From: Theocolax elegans
Lineage: Eukaryota > Arthropoda > Insecta > Hymenoptera > Cerocephalidae
Reading direction: 5' to 3'
Assembly (NCBI GenBank): GCA_026168455.1
Contig: CM047425.1
Location: 40,196,711-40,260,710, forward strand
DNA length: 64,000 nt
Of this stretch, positions 23,626 to 35,682 are shown piece by piece (positions within the stretch are counted from its first letter, which is position 1; each line of letters opens with the position of its first letter). A program made the translations under genes and the position numbers. Under the pieces are notes generated by a model. It was not told the origin of the DNA, did no database searches, and saw only the letters and a program-made list of their open reading frames with translations.

Positions 23626-23727
23626 GTAAGTTGCGGAGCTCAAAATAATCTATATCCGCAAATATTTATAGAACCGGATATATCTTCTCTACCGCCACGC
23701 AGAAAACGCAAATTCGATAACGTGTAA
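23626..23727 (+). pseudogene. chuvirus-like glycoprotein, cytoplasmic tail segment
   Basis: Counting one copy of GTAA, the frame that leaves 1768 continues here without a shift for 33 codons to a TAA at 23725-23727. The segment is Pro-rich and ends in an Arg/Lys-rich cluster, as expected for a cytoplasmic tail. Frame continuity across a 21.9-kb insertion is strong support that 1069-1768 and this piece were one gene. The only break seen within the two pieces, besides the insertion, is the TGA at 1654. Confidence 0.65.
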
Positions 23728-23802
23728 ATTTTGCTATTTCAACTGCAGGTTTATTAAACAAAAAAAATAAAAGGTGTCATTTATAAAATAAAAAATTGTA
23801 AA

Positions 23803-24198
23803 ATGGAAAAAAATATATATACATTAGCTGAAGTACAAAGATATAATGTTATGATCGCTTTGATTAGTTTGAGAATTCAAATTACTTGGGCATCGCAGAA
23901 ACGAAACGAAAGCACTTTCCAATTCGGCGCACGAATGGAAAGAATGTTACATAATTATAAAGCATTGGGAGAAATAGCACAAGAAGAATGTAGGGAAATA
24001 ACCGATTCATGCCTACAACGCGAAAATCTAGCAATCAGGGCATTTTTAAAGGGGCTTCGACCGGAAGTCAAAAGATACATTTGTAAACCGGAAATCTTCA
24101 CAAATCTGGACTATGCAATTCGTCATGCACGCAACATTCAATATCATTTAGATGACTTGAGAATGTTTAGAAAACGATGTTCGATTATTCTACAGTAA
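23803..24198 (+). CDS. Gag-like ORF (131 aa)
   Basis: ATG at 23803. Residues about 25-120 follow the pattern of the gypsy/errantivirus Gag capsid region: a Gln/Glu-rich helix, an Arg-Met helix, then a Gly-Leu-Arg-Pro turn and an Ala-Arg helix near the end (residues about 82-120). No zinc knuckle follows and no pol is downstream. A likely splice acceptor, TTTCAACTGCAG, ends at about 23748, so the ORF could be on a spliced RNA. It may be a Gag fragment left by deletion or an accessory Gag; its frame is intact. Confidence 0.5.
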   Translation: MEKNIYTLAEVQRYNVMIALISLRIQITWASQKRNESTFQFGARMERMLHNYKALGEIAQEECREITDSCLQRENLAIRAFLKGLRPEVKRYICKPEIFTNLDYAIRHARNIQYHLDDLRMFRKRCSIILQ

Positions 24199-24547
24199 TT
24201 AATTTAAATACATAAAATAAATAATCGATTTTTTTTATTCATACAGAATTGAGTGGACGATGGTGTAGATCGATGGGAAAATCGAAACCTTTCATGCTAC
24301 GTGCCAATTCTGCCGCATCCAGTTCTTTTCTACGCAAGATTATAGTAACCTTTTGCGATAAATATTAATGAAATATTATTAGCAAATCTGTCTAAGTACT
24401 TTAGGGACAAAAGACTCAATTAATCTTAGGACTAAAAATTAATATTACGTAAAAAAAAGGGAATGTAATATATATATAGTTTATTATTTATTTACTTGCT
24501 AGTGTTTGTGGTTTGCCGATCGATATAAAGTTTTAATTAAGAATTAA

Positions 24548-24584
<37 letters not shown>

Positions 24585-24651
24585 ATACCTATATTTAAAC
24601 AGTATAGGAATATTCTATAAATTTAAATATAATACTATATTAATAAAAAAA
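24199..24651. other. inter-ORF stretch with (TA)n run
   Basis: AT-rich, with a TA dinucleotide run at 24549-24580. A splice-acceptor-like TTTTTTTTATTCATACAG ends at about 24245. On the minus strand at about 24240-24357 there is a short open frame (about 37 codons) ending in ...HHRPLNSV; it is too short to call a gene but has non-random-looking composition. Confidence 0.4.
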
Positions 24652-25140
24652 ATGTCAGTTTTAGTAAGAAATTGGGAGCGACTTTGCTATTTTTGCCATA
24701 ATACATACCTGTGCCATTATTGTTATACGACAAAATTATCACACATAGAAAAAATTCGGTTTTCATTAAGTGCTACACGAACGATACGCGAATTAATTTG
24801 TTCTTTTACTGATCTAAAATGTTTTTGTTGCGGACTCCCAATTCCTTTCAAAAGTTGTCTTATCGAGCAAGAAGTTAACTGCAATGGATATGTACTAACG
24901 CGCGTAAATGGCGGACTACACGAATGTATAACATCGCAATTACAACCTCGAGAACAACGTAAATGGAATTTCTTGACTCCAGCGCGAGTAAATAAACAAA
25001 ATAGTATTCTATTCGAAGAGAGCACGAAAATATTATGTAAACGAAGCACTAAAGGAATCGACCAACATACAGAAACCAGTAGAGCAGAATCAACAAATCC
25101 AAAGATTCAAGAGATAAAAATAGAAAATAAAGCTGAGTGA
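24652..25140 (+). CDS. Cys-rich ORF of unknown function (162 aa)
   Basis: The frame starts with ATG at 24652 and is intact. The N-terminal half carries two CxxC pairs in LCYFCHNTYLCHYC (residues 11-24). The middle has KCFCCGLPIP (about 60-69), followed by three more Cys up to about residue 97. The C-terminal third is polar and Lys/Glu-rich. This looks like a compact zinc-binding domain with a disordered tail. The second half loosely recalls the CxxC-x(~30)-C layout of papillomavirus E6, but that is only spacing and I do not assign it. It lies between the Gag-like and Env genes, where retroviral accessory genes would sit. Confidence 0.5.
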   Translation: MSVLVRNWERLCYFCHNTYLCHYCYTTKLSHIEKIRFSLSATRTIRELICSFTDLKCFCCGLPIPFKSCLIEQEVNCNGYVLTRVNGGLHECITSQLQPREQRKWNFLTPARVNKQNSILFEESTKILCKRSTKGIDQHTETSRAESTNPKIQEIKIENKAE

Positions 25141-25318
25141 AAGAAATTATGCGTATACCGATGATATTAAGCGCATATGGAAATAAATCTCAGAGAAACA
25201 TAAAAATATGTGTAATTAACATAATACGATAAATTGGAATGCATAGGAAAAATATGTTAAAAAAAATTTATATACAAACGCACATAAATAAAGGAACAAT
25301 ATATTGGACATAATAAGG

Positions 25319-25341
25319 TTTTTTTTATTATTATGTTACAG
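25319..25341 (+). promoter_or_regulatory. predicted 3' splice site before env
   Basis: A pyrimidine-rich tract (eight T, then TTATTATG) ends in TTACAG at 25341, five bases before the env ATG at 25347. Errantiviruses and retroviruses make env from a spliced subgenomic RNA, and this is where its acceptor would be. Confidence 0.6.
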
Positions 25342-25346
25342 ACAAA

Positions 25347-25940
25347 ATGGAGAAGATTATGTGCGCATTTTTCATCGTGATTCACGTTGTGATTGCGACG
25401 ACTCAAAATAAGGCAATTGTAACAGAGCGAAATAACCCCGGAATCATTTTTAATCGATTGCAAAAAATAGACTTTATTAAACAAGAATGGTGTATAATAA
25501 CTACAATTGACACGCAGAAAGTTTTCGGAATCCAAGAAAATTTTACAAAAATAATACAAGATATTGTACAATCCGACACGTATACAAGGCTAAAGGACGC
25601 GGTAACGATAAGCAAAATTTATTTATTACAAGAAAAAATGCGCGAGTTCTCTAGAATAAGAGACGCTTATATCACTTCAGCGACTTCATATTCGTCAGGA
25701 GACGAAGTTTTAGATAGGGGGGGGGGACGAAAACGCATTTACAAAAAGTTCATCACTAGATATAGTATCAATTATTACGCAAATGAGCCATCACTCTCGA
25801 GAAGCAATGTTAGGAAGAGGTACAGCAAAGGCATACATAGATAATGAAATCATGCAAACTTTAGAAAAAATGTCTGTAGAAATGAAGCAACTGGAAGTGA
25901 TATTACAAATACTACAAGGAGGAAAAGGAGTAATAGATAT
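25347..25940 (+). pseudogene. env: F-type (errantivirus/baculovirus-like) envelope protein, N-terminal part
   Basis: ATG at 25347 opens with a hydrophobic leader (residues 1-20) ending near ATTQ, a credible signal peptide. The start of an ectodomain with the residue pattern of insect errantivirus Env / baculovirus F proteins follows. A run of ten G at 25717-25726 is where the frame shifts: the frame used up to there ends at 25844, while the frame that goes on as Env is the one open at 25783-25940. Gypsy-2 (TSD ATAT) interrupts it at 25940. Env would mediate cell entry; this copy is disrupted. Confidence 0.65.
25937..25940. repeat. gypsy-2 target-site duplication ATAT, left copy
   Basis: ATAT here and at 39682-39685 flank gypsy-2. 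Env reading resumes in frame when one copy is counted. Confidence 0.75.
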
Positions 25941-26686
25941 TGTCACGTCCAGACTTGCACCAATCACTATAAAAAATATTACAAGAAGGCAAATGGTTAA
26001 TAAACCATTCGCGTTCCTTTCGCTCTTGTTTGACTAGGACTAGCCTTACGTCTCCGGGAGTAGCGAGCGAAGTTATTTTGAGAGTAGAGATGCAGGATAT
26101 AATATGGGATAAATAAAATAATATGTTTTATTTCGTATTAATTATGCATTATTTATTTAAATATAATATGCTGTTTTCCTTTAAATAAACACGTGAAACT
26201 AAATTATTACAGCTTTTTAATGGGCAAAAACACATAAATTTACACTATTTTATTAACAATTGTATAAAATTATTTAAGTCGAATAACGATTAATTTTGAT
26301 TAAATAAACAAATGTACGGCGAACACATTAACACATTATAGAATAAAAAAAAATACACAAGGTTATTTTATTATAAACATTAATAATTAATAATTGAAAT
26401 AAGAATCATTATAAATAAATGCAGATAAAATAAAAAAATTGTTGTCGTTTAAAACATGAATTATAGTTAATAAATTGCAATTCAGACCGTGAATATTTCA
26501 AATCAAATGCAATGTAACGAATAATTATTATAAATAAATTGTAATATATAATAATAATTGTTTTAAAAGAAAACGGTTGGTTCAGCAATCGAAATAACAT
26601 AAAATATCAGGTTTGCCTTTACGAATAATACAAGCGTATAGATAGCCGAAAAGAATATACCTTAAGTACCCAAATATATAGATATA

Positions 26687-26727
<41 letters not shown>

Positions 26728-27688
26728 ATATTCGGTGAGGAACGAAGGTCCGCCTTGAACGTGGGTAGCGGTGTCAGATTGCCGTATAATGTCCTGCTAG
26801 ACCTGCGGGCGTCGATGTTAGATGTGCATGCTATTGGAGCTCGACGATTTCCAGATGTCGAAGTCGTAGTTCCTCGACTATGGCTTGTAGATGTCAATGA
26901 TACGTCTCGATTCCTCTTGTGACTTTTAATACGTATTACTTTAAAGTTCAAGTAGCAGAGCCACGCCCTCGGATAAAAATCAAAGAGTTGTCCAGCAGAG
27001 CTTCGCCTTGCGAAAGCTTTAGATGAAAATTTAGGAGTGGCTGTGTCTGTTCTGGGTCCTCTTTATATACCCTAAAAATCTATGCATCTGTCCTTGTCTT
27101 ACACTTCGCCTTGTCTTACACTTTGCCTTATATGGAAATTGTGTAAGTAGTTCTCGATTTTTCTGTGCTTGCACCCGATTGGACAGTTAGATGTGCGTGA
27201 TTAAAAATTATCGAATCCCGTGCATTTTCTGTATCGCTTCGTAGTTAATTCGGAGAATTTGCTGTCCCCCTTTTATTACTGCGACGTTACCCAAAGAACG
27301 GCTTAATTTATTACTTCCTTCTAATGCTCGAATTTTCTAGTCGATGTTTCCCATTGCCGGCTCTTCTCCGAGCATTGATTTTATAGTGCAGTACAAAAAA
27401 AACTCTTGCGTAACCCTTCGTTTCGATCTCACTATCGGCGATCTCGCTTATATGCGTATTGGCTTTGAATAATATCTTTAACTCTACTTATCAGTCTCTT
27501 TTTCGTTTTAAACGCTCGTAAACTAATCTGTCCCTTAGCTCTATAAATTATATTTTATATTACTGCACTTACTTAGAATTATTCTTTATCAACCTTATTT
27601 CGTTTTTCTTCTACGCCGTAATTTTATTCTAAACTACGCAGTACTTTTGTACGAAAAATAATAATATAATTTTCGTCGGGACGCGACA
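25941..27688 (-). repeat. gypsy-2 3' LTR (1748 bp)
   Basis: Minus-strand TGTCGCG to GTGACA. Close to the 5' LTR at 37959-39681 and to the gypsy-1 LTRs. The largest visible difference is the length of the AT/AC microsatellite near 26680-26728. Confidence 0.9.
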
Positions 27689-27689
27689 A

Positions 27690-27703
27690 CTCCCCCCCTT
27701 TTT
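27690..27703 (-). promoter_or_regulatory. gypsy-2 polypurine tract
   Basis: AAAAAGGGGGGGAG on the minus strand, one base before the 3' LTR; identical to gypsy-1. Confidence 0.85.
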
Positions 27704-30700
27704 AAAAACGACGCCCTCGTCGTTGATCAATATTATTATTATATTATTATTTCTCTTAACATAAGATAACATACTTAATTTTAAATTATAAACATTATTT
27801 CGATTAATTTTTCTTTATTTCTTATGGTGAACTTTATAAACCATATTACAATTATTTATTTCGTAGTTCAACTTCGTTTGTTATTATGTTACATACTTCG
27901 AGTACATTATTTCAAACAGTTTAACAGTATTGATATAATTCACCTATACAAATAGATACGTAATAAAAAAAGTTTTATTATTACAATTTATTATAGATAT
28001 TCCGAAAAATTGTATAGTTATTATTAAATGTGTTTTCTATAGTTAACAAAAAAATGTATTTATCTTTAGTTTGTACCCTTAATTTTTAGTATACATCAAG
28101 TCATGTTAAAAATATATGTTACTAGTATTTTTTTTCTCGTAGCCACATATTTTTTTACAAAATTTTCAATTTGTTCTATAATATTTGTATGCTTACATAT
28201 ATATTTTCTAAAAAGTCAAAGAAAAGAGTTAGATATTAGTTTCCTTTTGTTTTTACATTTATTTAATTAATAATTATACTTTTACGAATTGTTGAAGAGA
28301 AGAAAAAAAAATTTCTTGTTCTTATGCAATATAGGTTCTCCCTTCAATGTGAACAATGTTAGTACATCCTATCTTAATAATATATCTATATATATTTTTA
28401 TAAAAAGATTAGGAGTGAAGAAAATTTGATTTTCTTCGCTCCCCCTCCCCCCCAAAATAAAACGAACATATAATTTTTTACTTTTTTTTTTAGAATTTTC
28501 TTTTCAGCCATTATAAACAAAGATGCACTTTTAATATAATATAATATATAATTGAGAAATAGTTAATTTAGTTTCATAAGAAAAAGATACAATCGATACA
28601 AATGAAAAAATAAAATGAGCAATACATAAGTGACAGTGCGAAAATTCAGTAGGCTAAGTAGGCCCATGTAGAACCATCCTCCTACATCATGGGATTACAC
28701 TGGGACTACACTGAATAAACGGTACGACAGAGTAACCCAAGAAGTTACAGAACTGTCCAATGCTTGCGTATCATAGAATTGTGGCAGCAACGTTCGTTTT
28801 TATTCGCTTAATTCCATTATGTTTCACGTTAAAATGACTAATTTACACTCTTTTTATTTTTATTTTTTTGAGGAAAAATTTAAATATTCGTCGTTTTCTT
28901 GATTCTATTTAAACTAACAACTGTAGAAACTGATTTGTTATGTTTAAGTAAATAAAGAGAAATCGTTTTAATTTGTTTACTTTTTAGTCTCCAATGAAAG
29001 AATATTAATTTTGAATAATATTTAAATAAATTCACCAGAATTTTACTACTAATTATATTATTTTTGTATTTTTTTTTGCTACACATTGTATTATTAGTAA
29101 TATAAACATGAGAAAAATATTATTTATCTGTATCAATTATCGTTGTATATCCTGATTCGGTTTATAAAATTTTTAAATTTATTTGTTATGTACGTTTTTT
29201 TTTTTTTTTACCATTCGAAACAATTAGCATACCTATTGTTTATAAATAAGAGGAAAATCTTCTAACGTGCCTGTCTTAGGTTTTATATTATTAGTTCTAT
29301 ATAAAAATTGATTAATCGTATGGAATTAATCGTATGAAAATAAGTGTTGTTTTATTTTTTTAAACCTTTTTCTTTTATATACATTGTTTGTTTCAATCAG
29401 TATTTATGAACAAAGTATTAGATTGAACACTAGTATGAACTATATTGGCATAGATACTAAATTGTACAATATTAATTATTATTGTTTTTATTAATAGTTG
29501 TATTTTGAACTTTATCTACAAAATTAACAAATTAATCGAATTTTCTGCATTTTTTTTATTAAAATCAACATTAGAAATATTCTCATACTTTGATTTTGAA
29601 TCGATGATTTTATCCGACATGTGTATTGATACTATTTGTGAGTTTACTTTATTTAATTAATTTAATTAATGAAGTTTTCAACTTTTTTTTTTATTTTTAA
29701 TTTTAATAAAATCTTTCTTTTCTCTCCTCTTCTCGTTTCTTTGCAATCAGTATTTTGTTGTACAGATTCTCCTATGTCCATTGAGCCTAGTGATAGATTA
29801 TTTTCTTTCTAGTATGCCAAACTCTCCTTATTTATTTATACCTGCGAGTCTTTAAGAAAGTATGACTAATTAACAGAATTACTAGAGTCAAGGTAAGTTT
29901 AGTTGTAATTATTGATATAGGTTTACATTTTGAACGGTATGTAGGAAGGATAAGTGACCACGTTGCTGGAGTATTTACCGCAACGAGGAGGAAAGGGTGC
30001 AATTAAGCACTCCTTAGGAAGGATAAGTGACGGTGTTGCTGGAGCATTTACCGCAACGAGGAGGAAAGGATGCAACTAAGCACTCGTTAGGAAGGATAAG
30101 TGACGGTGTTGCTGGAGCTTTTACCGCAACGAGGAGGAAACGGTGCAACTATGCACTCCTTAGGAAGGATAAGTGACGGTGTTGCTGGAGCTTTTACCAC
30201 AACGAGGAGGAAAGGGTGCAATCAAGCACTCCTTAGGAAGGATAAGTGACGGTGTTGCTGGAGCTTTTACCGCAACGAGGAGGAAAGGGTGCAATCAAGC
30301 ACTCCTTAGGAAGGATAGGATATAGGTTTTAGGTTTAGTGATATGTTAGACTCCAATGATTTTATTTGATTGTAAATCATTTTTTTTTATAGCAGTTAAA
30401 TTTAAATTTGACTATGCTTAACTGACATTGAAACTTTAAATCTTTTCCTTACTTTCATTTGTACATTAACATCGTTGTTATCTTAGGCGAGAAGAGTAAA
30501 GAGAAAAAGACCTTATTTTTTTGTTATTTGCCTTATTCGTTTCTAATTTAATAATCGCGTTTTTATTTAATTTAAGTGAGTGAATGCCTTTCTTGTAATG
30601 ATCTTTGTGTATAATAAAAAATATTATTTCCTTGTAGTTTATTTTCGTCGTTAATTTAGTTATATACATATTATTTTTATATCTTTTTTTTTTGTATAAA

Positions 30701-30873
30701 GTCAGATAAATTGAAATAATTTTATTTTAAGTTGAATGTATGCCAATTGATTAAAAGATAGTAAATATTATTCTATTAACAACCTTTTAGAACTGTAAAA
30801 TATATATATAAGTACGTATACATATTTTCAAGCACATTGGGGCTATTATATGTTATATACCTATGTTTAGGCA
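27704..30873 (-). other. gypsy-2 3' non-coding region
   Basis: AT-rich counterpart of 11646-14673. It holds the 73-bp repeats. The hydrophobic frame of gypsy-1 is broken here by a small rearrangement near 28680-28710. Short frames such as 28880-29086 are shared with gypsy-1 but carry no domain. Confidence 0.7.
29943..30318 (-). repeat. 73-bp tandem repeat in gypsy-2, about 5 copies
   Basis: Same unit as 12208-12436 in inverted orientation, with about five copies instead of three. Copies differ by scattered substitutions such as CACGTTGCTGG versus CGGTGTTGCTGG. Confidence 0.9.
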
Positions 30874-31758
30874 CTACAAAGGTTCCATATATGAATATCT
30901 TAACCTATTAACATGCACTATTTTCGTTTTATTATGAGCTAGCTCTATTTTTACATTTCCCTTGTTATTAACTATTTCTAAAATCCGATGTGGTCCAGTA
31001 TATTGATCGCCTAGTTTGTATTTCTTCCCTCCTTTTAATAACCAGACATTATCCCCTGTCTGAAATTCTTGATGATTGGCTTTCCTGTCGTAATAGAATT
31101 TCGACCTATGTTTAGAAGCTATTAATTTTTCTCGCGCGATTCCCTGTATTTCGTTTAAACGTTGTCGTAAATTTATAATGTAATCATCATACGTTGGAAC
31201 TCGTTCTCGTGGGTCTAAAGGTTCGTTTGATGGTAGTCGCGCTTTTCGTGCAAAAACAATTTCAAAAGGTGTGTAGAGATGACCCTCATGTACCGACGTA
31301 TTATACGAAAACGCGGCTAATTCGCATAACTCATCCCATGCGTCATTTATTTCTATCATTGTTTTTAAATAATCTGCTAAACTGCTATGAAAACGCTTAA
31401 CGGAGTTGGACTGAGGGTGATAAGCCGTGGTTTTAACTTGTTTAATCTTAAAAATTTTCGCTACTTCTCTCATCAGACTACTTAAAAATGAGGTACCCTG
31501 GTCGGAGATAATTAACAACGGGGCGCTAAAAATTGAAAAGTGTCGACGGACTAACGCTTCGGCGATCGTGGCCGCGGTCGCGTCTGGTATGGGTATCGCC
31601 ATACAGTATTTTGAAAGGTTACATTGAATGGTTAATATATTATTGTTATTATTTCGAGATCTGGGAAATGGTCCCACAAGATCGACCGATATGGATTCCA
31701 TAGCCGAGTACGGAGTATCTGTTATTATCATACGTTGTTTAGTTTTAACACGAACCAA
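30874..31758 (-). pseudogene. gypsy-2 integrase, core and C-terminus
   Basis: Contains VDLVGPF and SDQGTSF with both catalytic Asp residues and the GPY/F-type module. The catalytic Glu position reads Lys: the plus-strand TTAACG at about 31400 gives SVKRF where gypsy-1 has SVEHF. It is out of frame with the upstream zinc region because an A-run near 31755 has one base more than in gypsy-1. Confidence 0.85.
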
Positions 31759-34700
31759 TTTTTTTTGGTTGGCAAGTTAAACAATGTCTAATGTAGTTTT
31801 GTACGTCTTTCTTAATATCTGGCCAATAAAAACGTTGCTTTATACGTTTATAGGTTTTTGTTACCCATTTATGTCCTGCACAAGCAGACTCGTGCATTTC
31901 GCGAATAATATTTTCCCTATTACTTTCTTCCATACATTTTATGAATCCTAAACAAATAATTATTTTTACATTAATTTTTCGTAGAGTTATACTTATTTGT
32001 TTCAATATTTCGTTCCATGAAACGTTTTCAATAAATTCGCTCTTCGCGATACTTATTGAACGTAATTTTTCTTTTAATATAATATTTTTCAAATTTAATA
32101 GATTCGTTTTTAGATTATTAATAATTTCTGAAGTACTCAGTCGCTCTTCGTCACGTAACACCATAGTAAAATGCATTTTTCCGTTTTTGTTATTGATTCT
32201 TATTTCTCCTGGATTTAAATTGGAAAAATGAGGTAGTAATAATTTGGAAGCCAAATTTCTGGATCCTTCATCTAAAGGCATTCCAGTCGTAGTTATGAAA
32301 TAAACGTAATTATCTTTTCTCATAAAGAGTTGTTCTTTAACTTCAGTGAATTTTTTTTCATCATTTGGTTCTTCGTAAACATCCTTTTCTTCCCAGGACT
32401 CGTCAAATTTGTTGTTAAAATTATCTAACTCCATGGGTTGTAATCTTTTGTTTGAGTTGACTATCGTTTCAATTTCCTCGGGGGCTTCTTGTATTATAGG
32501 AAGGTTTTTGTCTGGTTCTTTTGATATATTTGACTTGTTGGGTCGTTTAGCTCTCTTTTCGTTGTAGTTTGGCCGTGTTATTTTTCCTGCACGACTGCGT
32601 GTTTCCATAGAATGATTTTTAATAACATAAACGGGTTCTTCTATTGGATTTCTTGATAATGCGTCAGCATTAACGTTACTTTTACCGGCTTTGTATACGA
32701 TGTCAAAGTCGTATGCATTCAGTTTTATTCTCCATCTACTAACTCTGGATGTCGGATCTACTGAGTTTTTAAAACAAACAAGTGGTTTATGATCTGTTAT
32801 AATGAGGAAACGACGGCCTCTTAGATAACAATCGAACTGAGTAACGGCATACAGTATGGCTAATGCTTCCCTTGAGTAAGTATCATATTTTTGTTCGGCT
32901 TTGTTTAATACTCGTGAAACATAAGCAACTGGTAGGTCGGTTCCCACCTCTCCTTGTGATAATATTGCTCCTATTGCTGTACCGCTAGCGTCACAAGTCA
33001 CTATAAATGGTTTGTTAAAATCTGCGATTTGTAGTATTGGTTGTTTACACAATTTTTCTCTTAAATCATCGAATGCCTTTTGAACATCGCTGGACCAAAG
33101 GAAGGGTGCGTCTTTCTTTAATAAATTACTTAATGGTCTAGCAATACCCGAAAAATTCGCAATGAATCGTCTATAATAACCTGCTAATCCTAAAAATTGA
33201 CGTATGTTTTTCACTGTTTTTGGAATTGGAAATTTTTTTACTGCTTCTAATTTTTTTGGATCCGGCAAAACACCTTCTGGTGATAGTACGTGTCCCAGGT
33301 ACACTACTTCTCTTTTTAAAAATTCACATTTGTCTGGCTGTAATTTCAGATTTGCGGCGCGTACTCTTTGCAAAAATTTTTCAAACTTTTGGTTATGCTC
33401 CTGAATATTTTTAGCGTATATAACTGCGTCGTCAAGGAATAAAAATATTTCTTTGCCTTGCATGCCCTCGAAAACACGATCAATCATTCTTTGAAAAGTG
33501 GCTGGAGAATTGCATAACCCCATAGGCATTGTTTTAAATTGAAATAAACCGCATGAAGATGCAAAAGCTGTTTTATGTCGATCTTCTTGAACTAACGGAA
33601 CTTGTAAAAATCCTTGAAATAAATCCAAGACGGTGAATACACGATTTTCTGGTCCGATTTGATCGATAATATCTAGTATATTAGGTAATGGGTATCGATC
33701 TTTTACGGTTTTATCGTTTAATTGTCGAAAATCGACAACTAGTCGGTATCGTTTATTACCCTGACTATCAGGCTTTTTTGTTACTAGGAAAACAGGTGAT
33801 GTATAATGGGAACTTGATGGTTCAATTATATCTCCTTTAATCATTTCTTTTAATTGTTTAGCAAGTTCGCTTTTGAGAGCATGATGAAATCTATATGGCT
33901 TAGCTGTGATTGGTATGTCGTCGACAGTCGGTATCTTATGTTCTATAGCATTTGTCACGCCTAATTTTTCTCCTTTTAGACAGAAACAATCCGAATATTT
34001 ATCAATTAAATTTTCTATAGATTGTCTTTGTTCCTCGTCCATTTTATCAAAATGCAAGGCTTCTTTTAACCGTTCATTACGATTGAGTGTACTTGTATTC
34101 TCCGTTATGTTAAGTATCCTCGCTTCATATCGATTGTCGGAAAAGTCGTGTATGTCGACCTCTTCACTTTCATAACTATAAAAATTATTAATATAAGGTT
34201 TATTTGAATAAACCAAATAACTGTTATTCATTTCCTTTTCGTGTATGGCTTCAACAAATTCACTTCGTGAATTTTCGTTTATAACTCGTTCATTCAATAA
34301 AAAATCGCTAGGGTCCTCATCCTGTTCATTTTCTTCCTGTATGTTTATTAAATTCTCATTATTTATCTTATTTTCAGTTTCTTCAGTTCCTTGTTTGTTT
34401 ATCCATAATATTTCGGTTCTCGGGATAGTATCTAACTTTTCCCCCGACAGAACCAATTCTTTGTTATTCAATTTACAAACATAACTAACATTTTTATCAC
34501 GAGGTCCGCATTTATCGCCCTCCTCGATTTCATAATCCATTTGTACTCGATAATTCATCTTTTTATCAACAAAATTTTCCTTATTTTCACGAGGTCCGCA
34601 TTTATCGCCCTCCTCGATTTCATAGTCCATTTGTACCCGACAATTATTAACTGTCTTATCCAATAAATTTTCTTCATTTTTTATTTCATTTTCAATATCA

Positions 34701-35682
34701 TACTTCCGGTCAACTTCGTTTTCATAATTAGTATAGGATGGACTCTCAGCCATCCTATCAAAGAATGGTGCTTCAATAATACCATAATTTTCAGTAATTT
34801 CATCAAATTTTTCTTTAATACGTGGCTGAGTCACATCACATACCCGTGGCTGCGCCTTTCCATTATTTATTCGTAATCGTTCTTCATTCATTAATCCATA
34901 ACAATTTTCACTTTCTTTACATGTATTATTCCTTAGATCCGACTTCTCGGCGATCTGATGTACTTGTATTTCGTCATCTTTATAATCGTCATATAACTCT
35001 TGTTCTTTTTCACTGTGATTGTATAGGTTTTTGTCGTTGCCATTTTGATTTCTTTCATTTTTTTGTTCTTGTTCGTAGATTTCATACGATTCGTTTGTGT
35101 CAAATTTTATAAACATTTCATCATTTTCGTGTAATTGAAAATCACTTGACGTTTCTGAGTCACTATCGGTATAATTATAAAATCTTGAATTTTTCATGTT
35201 CGTATAATCATTGTTTTCCCTTGCTTTTGGCATATATCGTATTGATTTTCGGTCATAATTTTCGATATTCTCCATTATATAAATCGATTTCTCCGTTTGC
35301 ATATTATTTGCATTTTCAAAGGGGAGGATTAATCCGTTAAATTCTAAATATTGTTCCAAATAATTGATTTTTGCATCGTTTCTACGGAAAAAATCGGTGA
35401 CTAAGATTCCGTCTTGTTGTATAGGGAACGAATCATGTACTAAATTGAGCTCCACGGGAGATCCTTCGAAATCTATTTTAATTTTACCACGAGTGGTTAA
35501 TGAGTGGTCAGTTATGCCTTTTAACAATATAATATCATTTTCGTCAATTTTTACGCGAGAGTCTACCTCTGACTCTTTAATTAGACTTACCGATGCTCCT
35601 GTATCTAGCAAGAATTTTAACGGACGTCTTAACTGACCGGTATCGAAGATTACGACCGGGGCTGAACTCTGTTGGCTTAAAT
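31745..35682 (-). CDS. pol: gypsy-2 Pol: protease, acidic linker, RT, RNase H, integrase zinc region
   Basis: A long open frame with LLDTGAS at about 35590-35612, an acidic Asn/Glu-rich linker with two 30-residue repeats (about 34490-34650), RT with VLDLFQGF and FLDDAVIYAK (about 33430), RNase H with TCDAS and TDHKPL, and an intact HHCC region at the end. It lies in the -1 frame relative to gag and overlaps its end, which fits a -1 ribosomal frameshift. The frame ends at the A-run near 31755, before the integrase core. It is the best-preserved Pol in the window. Confidence 0.85.

Noticed and set aside
24652..25140. Calling the Cys-rich ORF a papillomavirus E6 homologue
   Set aside because: Only the rough Cys spacing is similar; the final CxxC is absent and no sequence identity could be shown.
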